In this document: positions 34,757 through 42,239 of the stretch, in pieces
How the letters are laid out: each line of letters opens with the position of its first letter
How positions within the stretch are numbered: the stretch's first letter is position 1
Assembly (NCBI RefSeq): GCF_030913705.1
Contig: NZ_CP133190.1
Location: 6,395,001 to 6,437,239 of the forward strand
DNA length: 42,239 nucleotides
Source: Anaerocolumna sp. MB42-C2
GTDB lineage: Bacteria > Bacillota > Clostridia > Lachnospirales > Lachnospiraceae
Direction of reading: 5' to 3'
Position numbers and translations under genes: made by a program
The notes under the pieces: generated by a model
What the model was told of the DNA's origin: nothing
Seen by the model: the letters and a program-made list of their open reading frames with translations, nothing else
Database searches by the model: none

Positions 34757-34960
34757 ATGGCAAGTAGAAACAGAGCAGAAGTACCACAGGCTAAAGAAGC
34801 ATTAGATCGTTTTAAATACGAAGTTGCAAGTGAAATTGGTGTACCTTTAAAACAAGGTTACAATGGTGATTTAACTTCCTATCAGAATGGTAGTGTTGGT
34901 GGTATGATGGTTAAGAAAATGATTGCAGAACAGGAAAAACGTATGTCTGGTCAGCAATAA
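34757..34960 (+). CDS. Alpha/beta-type small acid-soluble spore protein
   Basis: These proteins coat and protect DNA in the dormant spore and are degraded on germination. The 67-residue protein carries the hallmark blocks LDRFKYEVASEIGVPL and NGSVGGMMVKKMI, with the SEIGV region holding the GPR protease cleavage site. ATG 34757 is chosen because GGAGG at 34744-34748 is 8 nt upstream. An in-frame ATG at 34736 would add seven residues. It stands alone between a long AT-rich gap and a perfect terminator, as is usual for late-forespore genes. Confidence 0.95.
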   Translation: MASRNRAEVPQAKEALDRFKYEVASEIGVPLKQGYNGDLTSYQNGSVGGMMVKKMIAEQEKRMSGQQ

Positions 34961-35002
34961 TCTCATGAATGAAGCAAAAATAAATTAAGATTTATCTTAT
35001 AA

Positions 35003-35036
35003 AAAAAAGGCTGCCTATAATAACGCAGCCTTTTTT
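35003..35036 (+). terminator. Terminator of the SASP gene
   Basis: AAAAAAGGCTGC (35003-35014) and GCAGCCTTTTTT (35025-35036) form a perfect 12-bp stem with a 10-nt loop and a T-rich tail. Confidence 0.95.
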
Positions 35037-35190
35037 CTTTCTTCCTAATAGAATAAAATAATACTTTTTAAAGGATAAGATACTATACCAAATTTAGGAA
35101 AATCAAAATATTGGTTGAATATTATAATATTATGGAGTAAAATTAGAGGATGGAAAACTAGTAAAAATGCTCTAGATAGGTAAAATTAAG

Positions 35191-35218
35191 TTGACAAAAC
35201 AATTTTATATTATACAAT
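35191..35218 (+). promoter_or_regulatory. Promoter of rsmD
   Basis: A perfect TTGACA (35191-35196) stands 16 nt before TACAAT (35213-35218). The region between the SASP terminator and this promoter holds no gene I can see. Confidence 0.7.
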
Positions 35219-35297
35219 ATTAATAGATATTTTAAGAGTTTCCTGTTATATTTTCTAATAGGTGTTACATAGCTAAAATTATATATTGGAGTTTAAA

Positions 35298-35852
35298 ATG
35301 AGAGTTATTGCGGGTAAAGCAAAGAGATTAAAATTAAGAACAATTGATGGTATGGAGACAAGACCTACCACGGATAGAATAAAAGAAACTTTATTTAATA
35401 TGTTAAACTCCAGGTTAGCAGATTGTGATTTTTTAGATTTATTCAGCGGAAGCGGTGCCATTGGAATAGAAGCATTAAGCAGAGGAGCAGGTTCAGCTGT
35501 ATTTGTTGAGAATGCTAAAGGAGCGGTTGAATGCATTAAATATAATCTGCATAATACCGGATTAGATAATGGAGCGAATATTCTGGCTATGGATGTTTTA
35601 TCAGCAATAAGGGCTTTGGAAGTCCAGGGTAAAGTGTTTGATATTATTTTTATGGATCCGCCTTATAATCAAAGTTTAGAAAGGTTGGTTTTAGAAAAAC
35701 TAATGAACTCCAATATTATTTACTGTGATACCCTTGTTATTGTGGAAGCGTCCAAGGAGACAAGTTTTGAATATCTTGAGAATTCCAGATTTCAGATCAT
35801 GAGAGAAAAAGAATATAAAACAAATAAACATGTATTTATCGAATTAAAATAA
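35298..35852 (+). CDS. rsmD: 16S rRNA (guanine966-N2)-methyltransferase RsmD
   Basis: RsmD methylates G966 of 16S rRNA during 30S assembly. ATG 35298 (GGAG at 35288-35291, 6 nt spacer) gives 184 residues. The N-terminus MRVIAGKAKRLKL is typical. The SAM-binding motif is DLFSGSGAIGIEAL (47-60) and the catalytic motif DPPY is at 120-123. It is followed by coaD, a conserved pair across bacteria (ylbH-coaD in Bacillus). Confidence 0.95.
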   Translation: MRVIAGKAKRLKLRTIDGMETRPTTDRIKETLFNMLNSRLADCDFLDLFSGSGAIGIEALSRGAGSAVFVENAKGAVECIKYNLHNTGLDNGANILAMDVLSAIRALEVQGKVFDIIFMDPPYNQSLERLVLEKLMNSNIIYCDTLVIVEASKETSFEYLENSRFQIMREKEYKTNKHVFIELK

Positions 35853-35974
35853 TTACACATAAGATTAATTAGCATAAAGCTAAAATATGTAATAGCGCTG
35901 TAGTTTTTCACTTTAAATATTAGCCATTATCCGGCTCGAAGAAAGACTCGAAGCTAGGAAAGGCAGGAATCATA

Positions 35975-36466
35975 TTGAGAATTGGTGTATATCCGGGAAG
36001 TTTTGATCCCGTTACATTGGGACATTTAGATATCATATTACGTGCATCAAAGTTAGTGGATCATTTAATTATCGGAGTTTTAAAAAATAGCAGTAAATCA
36101 CCTTTATTTACTTCCGAAGAACGTGTGAAATTTTTAGAACAGGTAACAAAAGAAATTCCTAATGTTACGATTGAAGCGTATCAGGGATTGTTGGTTGATT
36201 TTGCAGATGAGAAAAATGCGAATGTAATTGTCAGAGGATTAAGAGCTATTACGGATTTTGAATATGAGCTGCAGTTAGCCCAGACCAACCATAAGATGAA
36301 TCCAAAAGTAGATACGGTATTTTTAACGACCAGTGTTGAATATGCTTATCTGAGTTCCAGTACAGTTCGTGAAATAGCCAGTTACGGTGGAAAAATTGAA
36401 CAGTTCGTGCCTGCCTGTATTGTGCAGTCTGTTTACGAAAAATATAATAAATTAAGGAGAGGTTAA
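35975..36466 (+). CDS. coaD: Phosphopantetheine adenylyltransferase
   Basis: CoaD makes dephospho-CoA from 4'-phosphopantetheine and ATP. The 163-residue protein has the nucleotidyltransferase motif PGSFDPVTLGH (7-17, with H17) and the SSSTVRE motif near 128-134, with the usual RGLRAITDFEYE segment between. The start is TTG 35975, supported by an AGGCAGG upstream. No ATG lies close enough. The next gene begins 2 nt after its stop, so they are in one operon. Confidence 0.96.
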   Translation: MRIGVYPGSFDPVTLGHLDIILRASKLVDHLIIGVLKNSSKSPLFTSEERVKFLEQVTKEIPNVTIEAYQGLLVDFADEKNANVIVRGLRAITDFEYELQLAQTNHKMNPKVDTVFLTTSVEYAYLSSSTVREIASYGGKIEQFVPACIVQSVYEKYNKLRRG

Positions 36467-36467
36467 T

Positions 36468-37115
36468 ATGGGTGCCAGTAGAATAGAACAATTAATTGAA
36501 GATATTTATGAATTCGTAGAAAGCTGTAGAATGCAACCACTTTCAACTACTAAAGTAATTGTACCAAAAGATGAATTGTACGATTTATTAGATGAATTGA
36601 GGTTAAGGACTCCGGATGAAATAAAGAGATACCAAAAGATTATATCGAATCGGGATGCTATTATTGCAGATGCTGAAGAGAAAGCAGCAGCTATTATGGC
36701 TGAAGCCGGAGAAAAAGCACATTCCCTAATAAATGATCATGAAATTATGCAGCAGGCATATGATCAGGCAAATGAATTGGTTAGCAAGGCAGCATCTGAA
36801 GCTGAAAAAATTATAGCGGATGCAAATAATGATGCTAACCAAATCCGTGCAGGTGCCTTGTCTTATACGGATGAGATGCTCTCAGATGTGGAAAACATCC
36901 TTACCAACGCTTATGAAAGCAGCAGAACGAAATATGAGAATTTATTAAATGCCCTAAAAGGCAATCTGGATATCGTTATTAATAATAAAAATGAATTAAA
37001 AAACAGCGGTCAAGAATATACCAATGAAGAGAGTGCAGCCGAGCAAACCGGCGAAGAATATTCTGATGATGACTTTAATTTTGATGAAAATACTTTTTTA
37101 GAGGATATTGAATAA
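36468..37115 (+). CDS. DivIVA-like coiled-coil protein, unknown function
   Basis: The 215-residue acidic protein begins with a helical IEQLIEDIYEFVESCRMQP segment and a VPKDELYDLLDELRLRTPDEI block, similar to many DivIVA-like or poorly described clostridial proteins. A long alanine/glutamate-rich coiled coil follows (about 60-170; DAEEKAAAIMAEAGEKA). The tail is strongly acidic (ENTFLEDIE). Such proteins are often mislabelled ATPase subunits because of the coiled coil. There is no ATP-binding motif. GGAGAGG lies inside the end of coaD, and the two genes are separated by one base. A scaffold role at the division site or septum is possible. Confidence 0.75.
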   Translation: MGASRIEQLIEDIYEFVESCRMQPLSTTKVIVPKDELYDLLDELRLRTPDEIKRYQKIISNRDAIIADAEEKAAAIMAEAGEKAHSLINDHEIMQQAYDQANELVSKAASEAEKIIADANNDANQIRAGALSYTDEMLSDVENILTNAYESSRTKYENLLNALKGNLDIVINNKNELKNSGQEYTNEESAAEQTGEEYSDDDFNFDENTFLEDIE

Positions 37116-37220
37116 AGCATTTATCGTTGAATATTTATATAATATTTTTTACATAATTTAATACATATTAAGTAAACACATGGAGTATACAAGCTAAGTA
37201 AATCATACTGCAGATTAAAA

Positions 37221-38261
37221 TCAGTATAATACCAACTGTATATAGATAACCGTGAGAATAAATGCGATTGCCATATGCAATAATTTTGACTTTATATAAG
37301 TTACAATGGATAGCCTTGTACTATTGATTACGCTTTTTGTCTGTGCAACACCGGACAAACCGCCAAAAGCCGTAAGCATAGTTATAAAGGCTATTTTTGT
37401 TCCCATATCCAGGGAAGACTGACTTATCTTATTGATACCGGTAGTTATTTCCAAGATACCGATAAGTAAAAATTTTATATAATTATCATTGCCGAGACCG
37501 GATATAATTTGCACCGGGATAGAAAACAATATAATATAGCCGCCTACTTTTGTAATTATCTCAAAACCATTCATTATAGCAGCATCCAGCAATGAAAAAT
37601 CAAATTTTGGTATTTCCCTGTTATAGCGTCTGATTTTACTTTGACCAAATTCCATGATGGATAAAGCATTACCCCTGTTGTTCCTGTTCGGAAGAAGCCG
37701 AAAGTAGAGAAAAGCCGATATTATTCCTGACATATAAATAATCAGCAATAGAGCAAACCGTATTTCAGGAAGCCTTAACTGAGAAATCGCAATGTAACTC
37801 ATGATAAACATAGGACTTGCATTATTGCAGAAACCAATTAGGTATTGCCCTTCGTCCTCATCAACACTTCCCTGATTTACCAAATCCGCTACTGATCTGG
37901 CGCCAACAGGAATGCCGGATAAAAAGCCCATTAAAACAGGATAACAGCCGCCTTTACTGATACCGAACAAAAGATGAAAAATTGGATATAGTAATTTGCT
38001 TAACGGCTTTGTAATTTGTAATCCTATTATTAAATTTGAAACAATAATAAATGGTAATAAGGTTGGAAGTACTGTATTAAACCATAATAGCAGTCCTTTT
38101 TTTGCTCCTTGATAAGAGGCAGCAGGGAATATTAATATAATAGCTAAAAACAGGACAATACCTGCCTTTGAAAAAGATCTCCTATTATTAGAAGCCTGCC
38201 GGAATCTATCCTTACCGTTGTTTTTTTTATGAAGTGGGTTAAAGTGAGTCGGTAAATGCAT
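37221..38261 (-). CDS. ylbJ: Sporulation integral membrane protein YlbJ
   Basis: YlbJ is a mother-cell membrane protein of the nucleoside-recognition/gate domain family needed for spore cortex formation in Bacillus. The 346-residue protein has about eight membrane segments and the conserved loops NTVLPTLLPFIIVSNLI, GFLSGIPVGARSVADL and FCNNASPMFIMSY. GGAGG is visible just before its ATG on the minus strand (38261). It lies convergent to the coaD operon and divergent from pepF. The 105-nt gap to the coiled-coil gene has no strong terminator. Confidence 0.93.
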   Translation of the reverse strand: MHLPTHFNPLHKKNNGKDRFRQASNNRRSFSKAGIVLFLAIILIFPAASYQGAKKGLLLWFNTVLPTLLPFIIVSNLIIGLQITKPLSKLLYPIFHLLFGISKGGCYPVLMGFLSGIPVGARSVADLVNQGSVDEDEGQYLIGFCNNASPMFIMSYIAISQLRLPEIRFALLLIIYMSGIISAFLYFRLLPNRNNRGNALSIMEFGQSKIRRYNREIPKFDFSLLDAAIMNGFEIITKVGGYIILFSIPVQIISGLGNDNYIKFLLIGILEITTGINKISQSSLDMGTKIAFITMLTAFGGLSGVAQTKSVINSTRLSIVTYIKSKLLHMAIAFILTVIYIQLVLY

Positions 38262-38383
38262 TATCTTCCTCCGTTATAATTATTACTATAATCTATTGTT
38301 TTACTGTCCAAGATATGTCTACGTTTTCGTTAAATACCTTATCACATACTTACCATTCAGTGCTTTTATATATTGGGAAATTA

Positions 38384-38392
38384 TGTTATAAT
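38384..38392 (+). promoter_or_regulatory. Extended -10 promoter for pepF
   Basis: TGTTATAAT (38384-38392) gives TGn plus a perfect TATAAT (38387-38392). The -35 is weak. The divergent gap 38262-38506 must also hold the ylbJ promoter, but I cannot place that one. Confidence 0.5.
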
Positions 38393-38506
38393 ATCTCTTG
38401 CTTATGTAATATAATAATTATTACAAGAATGTATATAATTATTATCATATGATGCTGTTTTAGTATTTAAGCTTTATAATAATACGGCTCCGGAAAGGAA
38501 AAAATT

Positions 38507-40312
38507 ATGGAAAAGATAAAATTAAAAAAAAGAAATGAAGTAGATCCGAAATACAAATGGGCTATTGAAGATTTATATCCTAATGATGAAGAATGGAAGA
38601 AAGAATATGCATTTACTAAGGAATTAATCCCCAAGATCAGCAGTTATCAAGGAAAATTAGCTGAATCAGCAGAAACACTTTTAGAGTTTTGGCAATTACA
38701 TGATGAGATTTCACTGCATTTAGAAAGGGTATATGTTTATGCCAATCAAAAATATCATGAGGACACAAGTGAAAGTACCTATCAGGCATTTTCTAATCAG
38801 GCAACAAAATTATCCGTACAGGTAAGCAGTGCTTTATCCTTTATGGTACCTGAGATTTTAAATATACCGGAAGAAACTGTAAGTTCGTATCTGAACTCCA
38901 ATCAGGAATTAAAAACATATGAATTTGCAATAAGAGAAATTAGCAGACAGAAACCCCATACTTTATCAAGAGAGATGGAAGAGATTATAGCGGATACCGG
39001 CGAAATGGCAGATGCACCGGATAGTATATTTTCAGTGTTTAATAATGCGGATTTAAAATTTCCTGAGATTAAAAATGAAGACGGCGAAATGGTGGAATTA
39101 ACCCATGGAAGGTATATTTCTTTCTTAGAGAGTTCCGACCGGCGAGTCAGACAGGAAGCTTTTCAGGCTCTTTATGCTACGTATAAAAAATTCAAAAATA
39201 CTCTGGCAGCTACTTTCAGTGCTAATGTGAAACAGGAAGCATTTTATGCAAAGGCAAGAAAATATCCGTCCACGCTGGCAAAAGAACTGGATAAAAGTAA
39301 TGTGCCACTTTCCGTATATACCAATCTGATTGATGTGGTACATGAAAAATTACCGCTTCTTCATCGTTATGTATCCTTACGAAAAAAACTTCTGGCCGTG
39401 GATGAACTTCATATGTATGATCTGTATACACCGATTGTAAAAGATGCTGGTACTAAAATTAGTTATGAAGAGGCCAAAGAGATGGTTTACAATGGTTTAG
39501 AACCTCTTGGCGATAAATATCGTGCAGTCCTAAAGGAGGGTTTTGATAATCACTGGATAGACGTATATGAGAACGAAGGGAAAAGAAGCGGGGCTTATTC
39601 CTGGGGAGCCTATGGCACACATCCTTATGTATTATTGAATTACCAGGATACACTGGATCATGTATTTACCCTTGCTCACGAAATGGGACACGCATTACAC
39701 AGTTATCATTCGGATGCCGCACTGCCTATAACCTATGCAGGTTACCGTATCTTTGTGGCCGAGGTAGCTTCCACCTGTAATGAAGCATTATTAATGGAAT
39801 ATCTCCTTAAAAAAACCCAGAATAGAAAAGAAAGAGCTTACCTGATAAACCATTTCTTAGAACAGTTTAGAACTACTTTGTACAGGCAGACCATGTTTGC
39901 CGAATTTGAAATGATTACCCACCATAAATCTATGGAGGGTGAGGCGCTTACATCGGATACATTATGCAAGATTTACCGTGATCTTAATATACAGTATTTC
40001 GGAAATGATATTGTAGTTGATTCTGAAATAGATATGGAATGGGCGAGAATTCCGCATTTTTATAATGCATTTTATGTTTATCAATATGCTACGGGTTATT
40101 CCGCAGCAATTGCGTTGTCAAGAAAGATTTTAAAAGAGGGTAAACCGGCAGTCGACGATTATATCGGTAAGTTCTTAAGTGGCGGCAGTTCAGATTATCC
40201 GATTGAATTACTTAAGAAAGCCGGTGTGGATATGAGCACCAAAGAACCGGTGGAACAGGCGCTTAATTTATTTGGTAAACTTCTTGATGAAATGGAAGAG
40301 CTGAGCAAGTAG
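38507..40312 (+). CDS. pepF: Oligoendopeptidase F (M3B metallopeptidase)
   Basis: PepF cleaves peptides of roughly 7-17 residues in the cytoplasm. The 601-residue protein has the zinc site H391-E392-M-G-H395 in LAHEMGHALHSYHS and the third ligand region EVASTCNEALL about 25 residues on. It is the usual family length without a signal peptide. GGAAAGG precedes the ATG. It has its own promoter and terminator, so it is probably monocistronic. Confidence 0.95.
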   Translation: MEKIKLKKRNEVDPKYKWAIEDLYPNDEEWKKEYAFTKELIPKISSYQGKLAESAETLLEFWQLHDEISLHLERVYVYANQKYHEDTSESTYQAFSNQATKLSVQVSSALSFMVPEILNIPEETVSSYLNSNQELKTYEFAIREISRQKPHTLSREMEEIIADTGEMADAPDSIFSVFNNADLKFPEIKNEDGEMVELTHGRYISFLESSDRRVRQEAFQALYATYKKFKNTLAATFSANVKQEAFYAKARKYPSTLAKELDKSNVPLSVYTNLIDVVHEKLPLLHRYVSLRKKLLAVDELHMYDLYTPIVKDAGTKISYEEAKEMVYNGLEPLGDKYRAVLKEGFDNHWIDVYENEGKRSGAYSWGAYGTHPYVLLNYQDTLDHVFTLAHEMGHALHSYHSDAALPITYAGYRIFVAEVASTCNEALLMEYLLKKTQNRKERAYLINHFLEQFRTTLYRQTMFAEFEMITHHKSMEGEALTSDTLCKIYRDLNIQYFGNDIVVDSEIDMEWARIPHFYNAFYVYQYATGYSAAIALSRKILKEGKPAVDDYIGKFLSGGSSDYPIELLKKAGVDMSTKEPVEQALNLFGKLLDEMEELSK

Positions 40313-40352
40313 AAATTTAAATCAGATAAAAGAAAATTAATATATGCTAAAT

Positions 40353-40405
40353 AAGGAGCTTTTGCAAAATAGCTGAATTAGCTATAGAGCATAAGCTCCT
40401 TTTTA
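40353..40405 (+). terminator. Terminator after pepF
   Basis: AAGGAGCTT (40353-40361) pairs with AAGCTCCTT (40393-40401). The interior holds a second TAGCT/AGCTA stem, and a T run ends the structure. It lies between pepF and the convergent tmcAL. Confidence 0.85.
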
Positions 40406-40452
40406 TCTCTTGAAATATAAAATGTGGATTCTTAAAGATATAATAAAGTTTT

Positions 40453-41775
40453 TTATCTTATTATAACCCCATGAGTATATTCATCTTTTAGTATCGTCCC
40501 ATATTTTTCATATACTACCAAGTTATAAAGATTAGCTGCAAAAATATCCTCCATCAGCATGGTTAAACCTGTTTCAGAAAGCTGTTCTTTCGCATCAGCC
40601 ATCTTAGTTATTACGGGTATGTTCTCTTTCTTTGTAATATTTCGGATGAGATGGGAAGATTCTTTTTTAAAGCCCAGCAGTCTGGCATACTGGGTATATT
40701 CAATTTTGTTATAAGTATTAAAGTTATCGGAATATAGATTTAATAAAAGGTGGATCAATCCGCGATTAATACGGGTTAAAGTCCATTGCTTAGACTTTAT
40801 TAACTGTGCAATTTGCAGAAAGGTATATCCCTGAAAATTTAAGTCGTAAATACGATTGGCCATATCAACCGTTATATCAGTATACTTTGTCAGAGATAGT
40901 TTCGTTTCCTGCATTAATTTATATTTTAGTATTAAGGAAAAATCCTCCTCCTGGATAGGAAATTTTATACGGTAATTATTTTGCAGAATCTCATAAACAG
41001 AATCAGGAATATGTTTTTTTATAGAATTCATATTAAGATTGACTTTATGATTTGCAATAGAAGAAACGTTATGCCTACCTTGTTTTAATTCATCAAATTG
41101 ATGATAATTTATCATAGTATTATCCAGCAGGGACTTTCGTATAGCTGTTGCACTGCTGATGGTGTTCTCGGAGTGTGGAGTTAATTCAATTTCGTGATAA
41201 TCTGCGGTTTTTCTGATAATTGTAAGGGGTTTAATAGAGCTGTTAAGAGATAAAATAGCTTTTATATATTCAATACCAAGTATATTATTTGGTGACAAAA
41301 GTAATGATTCCTCTATTAAAGGTGATATGGTTTTTAATGCTTTACCTCTTGCGGCCGGAAAGGTTATGCCCTCTTTAAGATACCGATTTAACAACTCACG
41401 GTATTCTCTTGGTTCCTCTATTAAGATTTTTGCAATTGCTTTTAAAAGTTTTGCATCACCGCATTCACTTCCGAAACAAAGATAATCTACAATCCCCAAT
41501 TTATCCAACAGGGAAACCGCACCCATAGCAAAAAATTCGGCGCTAGCCGTTGCATAACAAACCGGCAGTTCCAAAACCATATCCGCGCCACAAGCCAATG
41601 CCATATCCGTACGGCTGTATTTATCAATAATTGCAGGAGCACCCCGCTGCACAAAATTACCGCTCATAACTACAATCACATAATCAGCGCCGGTTATTCT
41701 TTTGGCTTCCTGTATGTGATAGAAATGTCCATTGTGAAAGGGATTATATTCGGTAATTAAACCTACTGTTTTCAT
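40453..41775 (-). CDS. tmcAL: tRNA(Met) cytidine acetate ligase TmcAL
   Basis: TmcAL (formerly YlbM) acetylates the wobble cytidine of elongator tRNA-Met using acetate and ATP. The 440-residue protein has the nucleotidyltransferase motif H14-N-G-H17 in EYNPFHNGHFYHI, then VVMSGNFVQRGAPAI, ADMVLELPV and a typical SATAIR block in the middle. AAAGGAG precedes ATG 41775 on the minus strand. It sits near rsmD, coaD and ylbJ as in Bacillus, but on the opposite strand from the first two. Confidence 0.95.
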   Translation of the reverse strand: MKTVGLITEYNPFHNGHFYHIQEAKRITGADYVIVVMSGNFVQRGAPAIIDKYSRTDMALACGADMVLELPVCYATASAEFFAMGAVSLLDKLGIVDYLCFGSECGDAKLLKAIAKILIEEPREYRELLNRYLKEGITFPAARGKALKTISPLIEESLLLSPNNILGIEYIKAILSLNSSIKPLTIIRKTADYHEIELTPHSENTISSATAIRKSLLDNTMINYHQFDELKQGRHNVSSIANHKVNLNMNSIKKHIPDSVYEILQNNYRIKFPIQEEDFSLILKYKLMQETKLSLTKYTDITVDMANRIYDLNFQGYTFLQIAQLIKSKQWTLTRINRGLIHLLLNLYSDNFNTYNKIEYTQYARLLGFKKESSHLIRNITKKENIPVITKMADAKEQLSETGLTMLMEDIFAANLYNLVVYEKYGTILKDEYTHGVIIR

Positions 41776-41990
41776 AGCGGCTCCTTTGGATAAAAGAATT
41801 TTTAGTAATTACATGATAATATAAGAGGTGATATTTTACAAGTGTTATATCTCTAGCTATTTATTTTGTTGTTACAGTTCAGCCTACTGCTGAATTGGAA
41901 CAATAATGCACAGCATACTTTAAAACAACTTGATTGCTGGAAAATTTTTATAGATTTAAATATATACTTCCATTATTTTCAAAAAATAGG

Positions 41991-42022
41991 TATAATTAAA
42001 TTATTGGTAATATAAGGGGGGA
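41991..42022 (+). promoter_or_regulatory. Possible promoter and strong ribosome site of the last gene
   Basis: TATAAT at 41991-41996 has a poor -35 in front. AAGGGGGG at 42014-42021 is a strong Shine-Dalgarno that selects the TTG start at 42028. The gap 41776-42027 otherwise shows no feature I can support. Confidence 0.45.
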
Positions 42023-42027
42023 TTATA

Positions 42028-42239
42028 TTGATTAATATAGCTATTTGTGATGATGATATCTCCATAACCGATGAAATGACAATAATTATTAATCAATACA
42101 CAAGAGATCGGAATGAGGAAATCAGGTGTGATGTATTTCATAATGGGGAGAGCCTGATGTCTGAGGAGAAAGAGTATGATATCATATTTCTTGACATTAT
42201 TATGGCGGGTATTGACGGAATTGAGACAGCCAGGTATTT
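42028..42239 (+). CDS. Response regulator, receiver domain (LytTR type likely), cut by the window end
   Basis: About 70 codons are present from TTG 42028. The product opens MINIAICDDDISI, with the acidic triad D8-D10, and has the phospho-acceptor D56 in DIIFLDIIMAGIDGIE. The INIAICDDD opening and FLDIxMxGIDGIE style are typical of AgrA/LytTR-type regulators, but the output domain lies outside the window, so the subclass is an inference. It is divergent from tmcAL. A histidine kinase may follow. Confidence 0.85.
   Translation, partial: MINIAICDDDISITDEMTIIINQYTRDRNEEIRCDVFHNGESLMSEEKEYDIIFLDIIMAGIDGIETARY

Noticed and set aside
36468..37115. V-type ATPase subunit
   Set aside because: The similarity would rest only on coiled-coil composition. 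No other ATPase subunit genes are near.

Overview
This window is ordinary chromosome from a low-GC, endospore-forming, flagellated or chemotactic member of the Clostridia. The best fit is a Lachnospiraceae-type organism of the Lachnoclostridium/Anaerocolumna kind. Support comes from AT-rich codon use, strong GGAGG ribosome binding sites, CheV, several sporulation genes (an alpha/beta SASP, YtfJ, YlbJ), a T-box in front of tyrS, and a very large 2-hydroxyacyl-CoA dehydratase activase typical of anaerobes. No insertion sequence, prophage, CRISPR array or plasmid function was seen. The genus is an inference.

Layout. 1-1406 is the 3' half of a 23S rRNA, ending in a terminator with no 5S gene behind it. 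1641-6507 holds cheV, a membrane protein of unknown function whose upstream region looks like an eroded zinc-ribbon N-terminus, an isolated hisH-hisF pair, and ung. 6744-8552 is a promoter, a tyrosine T-box leader and tyrS. 8641-13613 holds a small, probably decayed membrane protein gene and, on the minus strand, the 1410-residue activase. 14088-16948 has a LysM protein, a damaged small minus-strand gene, a promoter/leader-peptide/attenuator unit in front of corA, and a derlin-like membrane protein with a C-terminal zinc finger. 17123-21053 encodes two ABC-2 permeases without an ATPase and a soluble protein of unknown function. 21192-23163 is the ytfI-ytfJ sporulation operon with a small conserved partner.

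23331-28481 (rpmB, yloU, yloV, recG) matches the Bacillus ylo order. It is followed by a CbxX/SpoVK-type AAA ATPase and an envelope-glycan cluster (glf, a GT2 glycosyltransferase, a DUF2298 polytopic membrane protein). 34757-41775 holds an SASP gene and a ylb-like cluster: rsmD, coaD, a DivIVA-like coiled-coil gene, ylbJ, pepF and tmcAL. The window ends inside a response regulator gene.

How the genes work together. Translation and RNA modification (23S, tyrS, rpmB, rsmD, tmcAL), repair (ung, recG), sporulation (ytfI/ytfJ, SASP, ylbJ) and envelope building (glf-GT2-DUF2298) dominate. The observations most worth following are the possible leader-peptide attenuator of corA, the eroded zinc-ribbon reading frame at 2619-2901, the derlin-like/zinc-finger protein beside NBD-less ABC permeases, a 45-residue membrane protein at 23626-23763, and the DUF2298/glf/GT2 set. 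Several start codons are placed downstream of the longest open frame because a clear Shine-Dalgarno sequence decides them. These are stated gene by gene.
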